64,000 nucleotides of DNA from Solenopsis invicta (taxonomy: Eukaryota; Arthropoda; Insecta; Hymenoptera; Formicidae), in contig NC_052665.1 of NCBI RefSeq assembly GCF_016802725.1, positions 7,192,001-7,256,000 on the forward strand. Reading direction: 5' to 3'. Of the stretch, positions 38,401 through 51,723 are shown piece by piece (position 1 is the first letter of the stretch; each line of letters starts with the position of its first letter). Both the position numbers and the translations under genes were made by a program. The notes below the pieces were generated by a model. It was given only the letters and a program-made list of their open reading frames with translations. It had not been told where the DNA came from and did not search any database.

Positions 38401-41400
38401 TACCAATTAAAATGTAAAAATTAAATCGTAGCACATGAAATAAATTCAGAAATTGTAAGAGTTTATCATTGGCATATCATAATACGATGTACAGAGGTAC
38501 GATAAACCACATAATATGAACTTGGACTTAATTAATATAAACAAGTTGTCTTTAATACAAATTTTAATTAAAATTGTTCCCTGTTTAGAATAAAGTTATA
38601 AAATATTTAAGTAGTCATCAGTGCAATGTTATACCATTCTTCTTATAGAATATTTGTTAAAAGATATTGAACAAAAAAATCCATTTTTTACTTTGCCCTT
38701 CAAAACTGCTCACAATGACTTAACGATATTTAAATTAGACAGTTATACATTGTCTAGGAAAAATGTTGAAATTTTGAAAGAGAGCAATTTTGGAAAACAG
38801 TACAAGAAGTAAATTTCTTTCTCCAACATCACTTATATAATCAATTGAAAGATGTTTCGTTAAAAAAATGGTACAACATTGATGACTATGCATTAATCTT
38901 ATAAATATGAATAAAATCTTGAAGATTCATTATATCTTGCATAATCCTTTATTAATAAAAAAATATATTTCCTAGGTGTTAACATTATTTTGTTCTCTTA
39001 TATAAAAAAATAAGACCACATATTCTTTCACACATACATTTTCTGAATATAGGAATTATAATTTGAAATGCTGTATTGCTCTAGAAATGTGACAGCTGCA
39101 CGTATTCGCAGATTTATGTGCTTCTATTAATTCGTGCAAAGGATGAATATTCATTATCTCATCGTAAAAGAAATTGTCGCTTTAATTGGCTTGAGGAAAA
39201 TGTCTCGCTCTTATCGTTATCATCTACTTTCCGCCGTGCGCGTAATCAAAGGAACTTTAACCTCACCGAGGCACAAGGTTCGCGGAAAGTGGGGACGACT
39301 ACGACTGATAAGTCGATAACGAACATCAATTCCTTCTCTGCACATTCAATTTGATATTCTGACATTCTTGATCAGTCGCTGTAAACGATCTAATCCATTC
39401 CAGCTTTACTATGCTTTTTGAAAACTTTAGAAAATATTTCTCAACATGTTTGAAAGCTTTTACAATTATTTCATCGCATAAAGACGCCATAAAATTAAAT
39501 ACAGTTATAAAATCGCGTCCTAAAAAAGAGATGACGTTATTTTTCTCTCTTCTTGCATCTGTGAATCGTAATCACGATAAAATGGAGGAATAAGAAGGAC
39601 CTTCTCGAAAATTTCCGCGTTGCCTCGTCGCGGAATTATTTGTAACAAGACTCTCGACTCCAATTTCTCGCTTCTCGTTCTTCATCACCATATTCCATTC
39701 CTTTCAGCATGCTTGAAGCTCGCTTAAAAAGTTCCGGTTATAATGCAGAGACGACTGAAGCCAGAAAACCTTCCGCAATAAGTGCAGAACGTTTCAGAAC
39801 GGATTTATTATTGTTAACAAATAGCTGCTTGGAATAAAAAAAAATTCCAAAATGGAATCGATATAAAAATTAATAAAACAAGCTTTATATTGTCAATTGT
39901 GAAAATTCCATAAAAATAATTTTAAAATGTTTGCGTTAAATTAATTAAAAACTTTTGTGTTCAATTTAAAAATGTTCGCTTTTAATTAATTTAAATAATT
40001 TTTAAGACTACAATTCAAGTAATTTAATTTAATTTAGGAATACAATTTTAAATTAGTAATAAATATGAATACTCTCTTACAGTCAAACAAGAGCGTGCCC
40101 GACATAACTTTGAAACCATTTATTATAATAAAAATTAAAAATACATAATTATATTATTTTATATTTTATATTAATAAATTATCTATTTGCCACCGTTGCT
40201 TGATACGTTTTAAAATATTTTTCATTAAATTGATATTACTGTTGAGATAAACATTTTCATATAAAATAAATCTATCGAATCAACTGTTTCAACTTTCATA
40301 TTTTCTTCCCAGAAACTTTTAGTTTTATACGTGCCACCATTTTCTATAGCATTCCGTTTTCTATTCGCTTCATGCGATGTTTTTAGTCCTCTCGAGTGTG
40401 TGCGGATAAGCACAGTTTTGAATTGTGTTTGCACACGCGGCACTTATTAAATACGTCTTCTTCCCATAAAGTCGGACTATAAATAGTCTTTTATTTAAAA
40501 CTCATCATAGAGAGAATCTCGCTATGTACTCTGCAATTTTTGGTTTTCTAAACAAAAGTTATGCCGCTCCTCTTTGACAGACTATATATCTCGTTTATAC
40601 AAAGAGTAATATTTTTAGATATATTAAAATGTAAAAACTTTACAATTTAAGTGGATTTCATTCAATAACTGTAGTCATTATGAATTATTAGCTTCTGAAA
40701 GGCAGTCGTGATTCTCTGTCAAAGGACCTTCTATATCCCTTTACAATGTCGATTGATCATAAAATGCGGCGATCTTCGATCCTTTCGCATCGACGAAAAC
40801 GAGGTACGACAGAAATGGCGTGAGGATAGAAGAAGGTGGAGCGACAGGAAGGGACAGGCGACGAGACAGCGAGCGAGAAAACCACTTCGTGTCGTTATAC
40901 GAAGTGGATTTCGCACAGCGACAAAGGCGGAGCGAGCCGTCCAAGATTACATTCCAACAATTTCTTGTCGTTTTGCGCGACGCAAAAGCGGGAATTAATT
41001 AAATTTGTTAATTGCAAGATGCATTTAGTAACGCCAGAGACTCTTCTCGAGTCTACCATCATCCGCGCGCCGTCACGACGCTCTCTCGTTGCATCTTCCC
41101 CCTTGTGCTCTCGACGACGACGCGACGCGACGCGACGCAACGCGACGCACCACGGGACTTAAACAAAGAGTGGCGAGAGAAGCTGAAAAGTCCACTTTTG
41201 TCCACATTAGGACACGTATATGAAAAGCCGTTTTGTTCGCTATGAGCTCCAATATCTTTTGAATTGTCTTCATTGGCACAGTATCCCTCCAGGGCAAGTC
41301 AAATGCATTTCCGTTTATGTGTACATGCATATACAGTGTGAGCTACTGTATCGCAACTGTTACAATTTCTGAAGCCTTCCACGTAATGATCGAATTACGC

Positions 41401-41812
41401 GATACCGTATATCTATTCGTTATACCTGCCATTGTCCACTCGCGTCGCAATTACCGTAGTCGCCAACATCGCACGATGTATCCGCGCGATGTATTTCCGT
41501 TTCAACGATTCCTCCGCGCGCACATTACACACCGTACACAAATGTGTAACCGTAATAAGGTACACGGCAGCGCGAATTAATCGGCAAGGGTCAAACTGAT
41601 CTTCGTTACGTGACATCCGCAGGGCGGCGGAGCGTGTGATCGCGGCGCAAACATCTCCCTTGGAGCTCAATCCGACGCTTCCGAATCCGTGCGACGGACG
41701 CGAGCGCTAATTAGACTAATAAGAACGCGTACGGCGCGCGTACTATCCGCTGTTTACCAATCAGATGTTCTGGGCGAGGTGATGTACACGTTGCGCGCGT
41801 TTTGATTCACAG
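35481..41812. other. Intronic or upstream DNA before the toy paired-box exon
   Basis: CpG-rich blocks at 35980-36560 (with a CT tract near 36378) and 37560-38280, a strong hairpin at 38342-38392, then AT-rich DNA to 40700. Short exon-like donors occur at 37385 (AG|GTACGT) and 40804 (GAG|GTACGA). A CGACG-rich tract lies at 41116-41152. No independent gene is recognisable. Confidence 0.45.
38342..38392. repeat. Strong short inverted repeat (hairpin)
   Basis: The left arm 38342-38362 (TTCGGATAGTACCT-CAAACTA) pairs with the right arm 38371-38392 across an 8-nt loop, with one mismatch and one bulge. It could be a transcribed hairpin or a foldback relic. The arms are miRNA-sized, but the loop and total length are short for an animal pre-miRNA. 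Confidence 0.6.
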
Positions 41813-42062
41813 AGGAGGACTTGATGCACGGGGGCGCGGGTATTGGCGGGGGTTCTATGGTCGGACAGAACTCAATATTTGGATGCTCGGCTGCAGGACA
41901 CAGCGGGGTTAACCAGCTCGGTGGCGTTTACGTCAACGGCCGACCGCTGCCGGACTCCACGAGGCAGAAGATCGTCGAGCTGGCCCATAGCGGGGCCAGA
42001 CCGTGCGACATATCGCGCATACTGCAGGTCAGCAACGGATGCGTCTCCAAGATCCTCGGCAG
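41813..42062 (+). CDS. toy: toy coding exon 1: Toy N terminus and first half of paired domain
   Basis: The acceptor is ttcacag at 41806-41812 and the donor AG|GTAAAT at 42063. From ATG 41824 it encodes residues 1-80: a Gly-rich leader with the Toy-like FGCSAAG, then HSGVNQLGG and the N-terminal (PAI) subdomain through SNGCVSKILG. Residue 80 (Arg) is split AG|G. A second in-frame acceptor, ctgcag at 41891-41896, lies immediately before the HSGVNQ codons. Using it would remove 84 nt (28 codons) and is phase-compatible with the exon ending at 33421. The open frame continues upstream of the ATG as GAG GAC TTG, so an upstream phase-1 exon could add residues. Confidence 0.93.
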
Positions 42063-44173
42063 GTAAATACGGCAGGTCACTGCCCTCTCTCGAGATCGTG
42101 CATGAACGCCTTCGAGAAATTAAACCGTTCTGCGACACTCGAATGCCAACGGAATTTCATTATCATTACTATTATCTACTAGCAAATCCAATCAACCGGG
42201 TTCAATGGCTAGAAGACCGCTTGTACTTCCTCAATGCAATTAGCGACCAATCGATAAATTTGCGACAGAATTCACAGGGGATTTTCTGTCTATTTTTAGT
42301 GTTTCATTGATGCTAGAGATTTAAAAATAATTGGATGTATAATAACAAGCGAATGTGTTACATTTCCATTTTTCACGTAGCGATGAATGTAACATGATTC
42401 ATGTAAATTGCAGACTATTAACAAAGCTAGCTTTCATCCAGTGATTTCTCCTTTATGAAGATTCTCGCATTTTTTTTTTTTTTCAATAATCACTATATTT
42501 AAAAGATCCGCTAAGTAAAAATGAAAACAACCCTCTGTTTCGCAGGTATTACGAGACTGGCTCGATCAAGCCGCGGGCGATCGGTGGTAGCAAGCCACGA
42601 GTGGCGACAACGCCTGTGGTCAACAAAATCGCCGACTACAAACGAGAATGTCCCTCGATCTTCGCCTGGGAGATTCGCGATCGACTTTTGCAAGAGGGCG
42701 TTTGCAATAACGACAATATACCCAGCGTAAGTAAAAAAAAAGTCAAGTTGTGAGATATGCTTGATTTAGGAAAACTATCGGATGATTAATATTGGTAAAT
42801 GTCTCGATTTAAATATACTACGCTAAATGTCGTAGATTAGAATAAAGCGAGTTTAAATGAGCGGATTACGCAAATTTCTCAGGATTGCATGCACGGTTCT
42901 CCCGTCTCGTGCATAAATTCGCGACGCGCGAATAAATTTCCCGCTGTGTTGGCGCCGTACCATTGATTGGATACGGTATAAGTTTACGCGTAATCCGCCG
43001 TCGACTTATCGTGGCGCGCAGCCGGTCGGGTGTACTTACCCGTCGGATCCGGCCACTCGACCCTAATCAAAGTCTCGTCAATACGATCGGCTGGGTGGGG
43101 TAATCGGTCCATTACGCGGACCTCGGCATTGTCCACCCTCCCGGGCGCTGATCGCCCTTCTCCGAACCCGAAGAATCCTCTCCGGTTGTACGTCCGTCCA
43201 TCTACCAAACATCCTGCCCACCCGACCTCCCTTCTCGACCGCGCGAAATATCCTCGAAGGTCGATCGTCCTCGTCTGATTTCTTCGAGGATGCTCTCTCT
43301 ACTACAGCCTGGTCCTCCCCTCTGCCCCTCTTCCATCGACTGCCCGTCAGGAATACCGAGGGGAATGGCACGCGTACAAGTCGTTATCCATCGGCTTGTG
43401 GAGCAAACTCGCTCTTGCCAGTGTGTTCCTAGGAGTTGCCGAATGAAGAAGGTTGATGGGGGATGTTGGGGGTTGCAGGATGATCAATCAGAACGTCTAG
43501 CACGCGCTCCTGTCGTCAAGCGTGTAATGCGCCGGCCAGTAGCGAGATTGCATTAGAGAATATCACTTTATAAAATATATTTCATCTCTCAATCCACTTA
43601 ATTTTTTTTTTTTTTGGAAATTACAAATAACATCGCGTTCTATTAATAACAATAAATATGTTTATTTCACCTATTAGTATATTTTACTATTTATCATATA
43701 TTGTTTTTCTATTAACGACAACAGATTAAAAAACATTCTCTGCATATAATAAAATAGCAAAATATAAAATTTATAATAAATATACGAATTTCCTGAAATC
43801 GGCCAACTATAAAAATTGGTTTAGAATGATTTTTACGAGTAATTCAAAGTCAGAATTGAGAGAAGAGATGAAGAGATGTCGACATAATGTTCTTTCGATC
43901 GTTTCGATCTTTTCTCAACTACTGGTGGATCGCTGGTAAAATTGGCGGTGATGTTGGCTATTGCGGCTGGTACACATCGCGTTGGGGGTTGGTGTCGGGG
44001 GTGCGCGCGGGGTTAGTCGGCGGCGAGAGCGGACGGGAGCGGGTAGAATCAGGGTGAATGGGATCAGTTAAGCGTGTTGCACAATTATTCGTGTCCGGTC
44101 GCGCGTGTAATGGCCTGCATCGACGCTGCGGCTGTTGTGCGGCGAGAGTGGAACGGTCCGGAGCGTACAGCCG

Positions 44174-44212
<39 letters not shown>

Positions 44213-47200
44213 AGCATCCAGGCTGGATAGACGGTTTGATGACGGAGAGCCTGGTCCGGGTTAGCCGGAGCTAACTCGTCTCGAAACGTCGCTTCCGCTA
44301 TTCGCTTGTTACTATCTTATAGCGTCGGAATGGACCGAGACGGTGGAAGTTACGTACGCTCGATGAGCTTCGGACGTCTGATCGATGAAAATCGATATTT
44401 CCCAATATTCTAATATACGCGGGAGATTGGATTTAAACAAGATTCTACTTTATCTCGTATCTCTTAACTATTCTTATTATGGGTGCACATTATAACGATC
44501 CTTACATCGAAAACTACGTGTATTTGCGAAGCTTCGGTAATATTCATTCGAATATACCTGAATACGATCGAATTATCGAGAAGTCAGGGTTTCTCTTTAA
44601 TTTAACTCTAATAGATAAGCGTGCAGTGCGCTCTTCTAATGACAATGTTCTCTCGACGTTACCCGATCATTATTCCGTCGATTTTGACTCAAACTACGCG
44701 AGAAGGATCGGCTTTGCGCACACTCTCGTCGAAACTTGTCGCTCTCGCAATTAAGAAGCTCCGCTCGATATCCGACGTCCGTGCTGCATTAACAGCCGTG
44801 TATATCCGGCTGCTGCACCAAGCCTGGCGTCGATTGTAAAAGGGATGAAGGAGAACGGGGTTGGCGCGCGTATGAAGCGCGCCGAGGACCATTATGTACA
44901 AGTTGAGAGCGCGATGCTTGGATCCCTGTGCTATACGCCGGCTCGTTATAACTTTGGAGTTAGCCAGTGGCTCGGTTGCGGGCGTAAGGTGAAGACGACA
45001 ACGATGACGTCGGCGAACGTCCCTCCCCAAATTGGAGGAGGATGAAGAGCAGTGGAGACCGTTTTATGTAATAATAATTGGATGGCGGTATCCTTTCATC
45101 TGGGTATGACCCATCTGGGTATGACCCCCTTCTTCGCATCCTGCGACCGCGGAAGGACGAAAAAGAGGAGGAAGGATCCCGCGCGAGGGGATGACAGTGA
45201 GGGACGGACAATCAGTGCGCAGCTACGACGACGGAAATAATTTTCGTGCGACGACGAGTAGCTGCGGTTGCGAGATTTTTACAAAAGGAAAGAGAGGCCC
45301 GATTGGCCTCTTTCGCCGTTACCTCTCTTTCCGATCAGGATAATAGAAGTACCTTGCGCACAGGGATCACGTATTGTAGTGCCAAAAAAAAAATTGATTC
45401 AACGTTCTCTCTGAATCATCCACTTTATTCTATAAGCTAGGAATGTTAGAAGCAAAATTTAAAAAAATGCTAATTGCTTTAACAGTCTTTAAATTATAAA
45501 ATATTAAAGATTAATCAATATTAGGTAGTCAAGTTTCAAATAAGTAGACTGTTAATTGATATATTTATATTTAGAGATATTCAGAGATGCTCATTTAGAA
45601 ATATTAAAAATTCGACTTAAATTAAAATGCAACGTTTCTTAAAATAATTTCAAATTAAAAATTGAAACAAACAAATCATTTAAACAATAAATTGTACATT
45701 TTAAATAGACTTAAAAACAAGTGTATGATGGTTACGAATTTATTTATAATTTTTATAAATAAAAATTGTTACCGGTAATTTGAATAGAAAAATACAAATA
45801 ATTAGCAGTCTTTTATATCATTTTCTTGATACTCGTAAAACTGAAAATAATAAGCGATTCGAATTGATTTTAATGGAAAATTTCCGTCTCTTTGTAGGTG
45901 TCGTCCATTAACAGGGTACTCAGGAACCTGGCCTCGCAGAAGGAGCAACAGGCGGCCGCGGTGCAAGCGCATCAGGGTGCCGAGAGCGTCTACGACAAGC
46001 TGAGAATGTTTAACGGGCAGGCAGCAGGCTGGCCACCAGCGTGGTATTCGGCGACACCTCCCCATCATCCCCTGGCCACGGGAATTCCAACCGCGGCGAC
46101 TCCTGGATCCGGTCAGACTCTTCTGCCCGGTAGTCAGCTTCACGGGCGTGACGATTCTTTATTGAAGCGAAGCGGTAAGTTTCGATTTACTTTTTCCTTC
46201 GATCACAATAAAGTACTTTTGGAAATATTAACGAAATGGTTGATAGCGTGCCTTAAATATCATTTTACTGACTAATATTTATTTTCCTATTGCCTTTTAA
46301 TAAAATGTTTATTTTTCAAATTACAAAAAATAAAGTCTGTATTAAAAAAAAAATTTATATAAAGATACAACAATCTTTCTTTCGTGCAAAAAAAATAATT
46401 CGTATAATTTTAATATGATAATTTATATTAATTAAAAATTTTCGATGAGCATTTGCCTTTGCAAAATAAAATGCATACGATCTTGCTTTTGAATTGTCAA
46501 ACGATTGCATCTTTTCTACTTAAGTAGATACAATTGTATCATCCCCCTCGATTCGCAAGAATTGTACGCCGCATTGTGTGATTTCGGATTCTCGACACCT
46601 CGTACAATGCATGCATGTGCACATACGCGAGTAGGGAAAAAAGATCCGTCCTGTATAAGTCTAATAGGATCACGAAAATCGAGCCTGCGAGAGTCGGTTC
46701 TTAGCTGAAATCAGCCCACGAATGACGAACCCAGATGCGGCCGCCCTCAATAGAGAGATTACGTGAACCGTGATAAAGTGACAGGTAGAAAAGTGCTTTC
46801 GCTGGCAGCGTGTTCTTCAATTTGACTATCGTCAATGCGTTTCCGCAGTCTTGGAATTCATTTTGCATATCGTTTCCTAATTATATGTCAATCTGATTAT
46901 CCGAAAAGTGGATATTTTTAATATTATATATATTCTCAGTGCATTCTGTATATTGAAATATCAAAACTTTTGCTATAAGATAATTTCATATATAACAATA
47001 ATAATAATAATAATAATACTAACGCTAAGTCAAATATAACCGAGACAATAAAATTTTTATTTGTATCAAGATGCGTCTTAAATCGCGTCGCCACTTATAA
47101 GGTAATAGTTTATGCTTTACTGGATACGTCAAAGTGCCGCTTAAAGTGTACACTTGAATGCACAGGAATGTATCGAACGGTCGCGGTCGATCGCGGCCAC

Positions 47201-47684
47201 TTTGGCCACAGCGGGCGTAGCGGCCGGATTGTAGAAAGCATCAGGCTAATCTCTTCTCTTTCTTCGCCGGGCGTGCGTTGTCACCTAGAAAATTAAAGCC
47301 AACGATCCGTCTGCAGCGGATCGCCGAGGATCGTTCCTGGTCTGGTCGTTACGCGCAGGGGTGTTCGCGAGGAGGTTTGGGAATGGGTTCCGCGCGAAGG
47401 AGAAGAACGGGAGCTGATGGTTAGAACGACGAGGCCAGGCAGGAAGGACCAGAGGGAAAGAAAGAGGCGTGTTTGGGGTGCCGGTATTTCTAGTCGAGGG
47501 GGTTGCGCAGGGCCGAGTCCAATTGGGGGTTGCGCGGGGGTTGAGATGAGCGAACGAGAAAGCGAGCAGCTGACGAGCGAACGGTATATATGTATATGTA
47601 TATATACGCAATACATATGTACATACCTATGTACGCAAGCGTAAGAGCTTACCTATATGTACATATACATATATACATACACAC

Positions 47685-47732
<48 letters not shown>

Positions 47733-50700
47733 CTCCATTGCCGTACGGAGGGACGAACACGGACAGAGCGGAGGCACGGAGAGAAGGCACTGGGAGGAAT
47801 GGAAAGAGACGAGGGTGTGGTGCGCGGAGGCGGAAAGTAATCGCGGCCCACGGGGCTTGACGAGGGGCTACCCTTGCGCGCGTACGAACCGACGCACCCC
47901 GCAACACGAGACGCGACCCCGAAGAACGGTCGCGTACGCCTGAACGCGCGGCGGTGTCTAGGAATCTCGAGAACGGCGGATCGCATTACGGGATTGGCCG
48001 ATTGATGTGTCGCGAAACGGCAGGCTCTCTTAATTAGATCGCGACGCTCTCTTCACGATGTGAAAAAAATGATTAATGCACGGAAAGAACGATTTTGCTG
48101 AATTACTTGGCTAAAAATTTAACTAATTACAGATTTAAAAATAATTTTGTCGAATCATTAAAATAATTATGAAGAACAATCAAGCATAATTATAACAAAT
48201 GTTTCGACATTTCTCCATAATTATTTTTTGGTGTGACAAAAATTTATTTTCAGACCTAACTAAATTTTTAAATACTTTAACAAAATCATTCTTTCCGTGT
48301 GCTTGACCCAATTTAGAAAACAGAATGACAATTATTATTAGGATATAATCGTCCTTTAATTGTAACATGAAATGTTACAATTAATTTCACTGTATAATCG
48401 TAAATGTAGAAGATATATTTAAGATAGATGAAACAATACATTTAAAGGCAAGATAATTAATTCTTGTTCCAGACACTGGGTCTCTATTGTCGCATCAGCA
48501 AGAGACAACTTCGGACGGTAATTCGGAGCACAACTCCTCTGGCGACGAGGACTCGCAAGTGCGGCTAAGGCTGAAGAGGAAATTGCAGCGCAATCGAACT
48601 TCCTTCTCTAACGAGCAGATAGACAGTCTTGAGAAAGGTCAGTAGAAAATCCGAAAGGTTATCAATCTTGACAATCAATTCTAGTATATATACGCAACTT
48701 CGCAGAAATCACGTGCTTTCCCTCGATTCTTCTTTCAACTAGCTCCTGTTTTTTTAATTGGACTTAAAAAAAATGCTTGTTACTTTATAGTTTTTTTTTC
48801 TTCTTGGTACTCAAACTTGAAATATAACTTTTCGTATATCTTTCTTATTCATTCGTGATACAAAAGTTATCGGTGTACTCCGATATGTCGAGATTAGATA
48901 TTCTTCTCCGCTCGGTCTCCCCGAAATCCGCTCGGTCGGGAAAGAAAATACGCGATGGCCGGCAAGCTTCGTGTAATATCGCGATAATTAATGCCGACGA
49001 CGCGGCTAAATAACGAGCACTTGTTGCAAACTGGTTTCGTTTCAGAATTCGAGCGGACACATTACCCGGACGTGTTTGCACGGGAGCGTCTCGCCGAGAA
49101 GATCGGATTACCTGAGGCACGTATCCAGGTGAGTGTGAATGTGCGAATGCGGCGTGTGTGCGCTTCCTCCACCGACATTCGCTCCACCCACCTGTCCTCC
49201 TCTCTCCGACCCTCTCGCCCTCGCAACGTTTTCCCCGGGCGCGTCTTTCTCTCTTCTTATTCCGCCCGTTCCTCGCGGGAGGGTCGAACGGCGCGGCGTA
49301 AGTGCGACGACGCCCTTTCATTAAACGCTTTTAACGTGCGGCCACGTGGTCGTACGTGGGGAACATTAAACACCTCCGACGGTGAAAGAGCTTGATACCA
49401 CCCGCGAGACTTCCAATGAGATTTTGTCACCTCTTTCGTCCGACTGCTTCTCCGCCATTTACGTATACCTTATATGTGCCTGCGCGAGACTTTTCTCGTC
49501 ATTTGCGACGCATAGACAGATGCGCGATTTATTTGTGTGTTTAAATTTAGAAATATACGCTGGAAGATGTGCAATATTTCTCCAACAATAATGCATTGAT
49601 TATATTGGAAATTTTATGCGTTACATCCTATTCTCACCTTAGATTTTAAGAATTATTAGACGAAACACGTTCTGACAATTAACGAGAACATGGAAGCACA
49701 ATTATATAGATCCAAATGTTTTATTGGATTAAACAAATCCACAACTATAATTGAATTTTGTCTTCTGAAGAACTCTACAAATTCAAAGAATCTTTAATGG
49801 CGATGGCAAGACCAAGAGTCACGGAGAACGAGAGACAGAACCCTGACAGACCAAGAATCATTTAAATTATAAGATCGGGAAAACTCGTAAAACCTCGCAT
49901 TTAAAGTGGGTAGTGTCACTGCAACCCTTGTTCGTTTCCTCATAAAGTTTCCGCGAACTCTCTGTTCGCCTTTTCCGCGAGGCAAGTTTACATTCTTCAT
50001 GTGACGTGGCAAAAGCTGCAACTCGTAGAATTGCGATAATCAAATTAAAGGAAACGAAAATCTTAACTTTCACGATAATTTCAAAATGAAAAAACTAAAC
50101 AGCCCAATAGGCTGATAGATCTTTTTAAAAGGTTTGGATATCTAAATTGTTATAATTTATTTTGCATGTACTTCGTTTCTATTGCATCCCGTATATATTA
50201 TTTTGAATCAATAAATTACAGGGGGTCTTTAATTTATTATGTTATTCGTTATATTTTCATCGTCACAGTAACTGTTCTAAACAGAATTATCAGTAAACTG
50301 AAAATGGTATTTTGAATACGATTAAAGTTCTAGTTATGTAACCAGCTTATATGTTGACAATATGTGCTGGCGTTGTTTAACAACTCTCGCATTTCGATAA
50401 TATTCCTTACTTTTTAATCACAAAAGGGATGCAGAACACCGTGTTACATAATTACAATTAATATCAACGTCGAATCGCTAATACGTAAGTAGCCTTATCG
50501 AACATTGTTTGGCCGCGTTTACTCTCCACCTCCTGCCGCCTCTCACCTGCACCACTGCGCGGTATGAAGAGACGACGACGGAAGGGTCGACGAAGTGGCC
50601 GGCGGGGTTCGGTGTGGTGGTAGTAACTGGGCGCGCTGAGCGTTATGTGGACGTACAAACAGTGCAAGACCATGTTGACGCATGTTTTCAAGCCTCGTTG

Positions 50701-51674
50701 GCTGGTATTGATCTTGCTAAGTGCAGGAAACCGGGAGTTCCGGCGTGGGAGGGAAAAGGAGAAGTTGGACGAGGAAGAGAGAAAGAGGAAGAGAGAGAGA
50801 GAGAGAGAGAGGAAGACTGAGCGAGACCGAGGGAAACCGAAAGAGGGTGGAGAGAAAAAGACAGTAGAGATCGCTGGGAGGACGAAAGAGGGAATCGCGG
50901 AGATCGCCGAGTAGGACCGATTGCCGGACGATCGTTGAATGGCGAAGTATGTGAAAGACGAAGAATGAAGTGCCGGGAACTCTAATGGAACGTAGAACAC
51001 ATTACGCGGCGTGGCACGGCGCGGCATGGCGCGGCATGTAAACGCGGCCCGCCCGAACCGCGAGGGATCGTGCAAAAGGCCTAAGAGGGTTCTCGGACGC
51101 AACCATGGCAACCATGGTCGTGTCCCCAGGGAGGTCGCCCTCCGATTGGCCCATCCCTCGCTTTTCCACCTATATACCTCGGCCATGGCCACGAGATTCG
51201 CCACGCCGTACTACCGCCACGTCGCCGGCCGATTATCATCCGCGGCATTCCCTAAGTCGACTCGTGCGAGCGCGATGGCCGATACGCCGCGAGGATTAAA
51301 GCGGGATTTTTGCCCGAGAACGCCAAATGAAACGGGCGCAAATAATAAATCATAAGTCATAAATCATAAAGTTGGATGTTAGATATGCACGAAATCTGTC
51401 GAGATCAATATTAATATCGCTAAACGACTTGTAGATAAAGACGTTTATTTGCTTCTCGTTTACATCCTTTTTTGGTAAAAATGAGAGACTTTGCAGCGTG
51501 ACAGTATTCGTACGCTTCATTAGTCTCCAAAAGTGCCGACGAGGCGTGTAAACGAGCGAATTTCTTGCGCTTCCAGTCGGCACGTCGACTGAATGAAGGT
51601 CGAAAGTTTCAAGGTCGGAAATCCAGCGTTGGAAACCGGTCTCCGTTTCACATTTCGGCCGTTGACGACGTCGA

Positions 51675-51723
<49 letters not shown>

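Noticed and set aside
50464..51204. 246-codon minus-strand open frame in toy intron 5
   Set aside because: Low-complexity Ser/Leu/Phe product from GA-rich DNA; no motif and no splice evidence.
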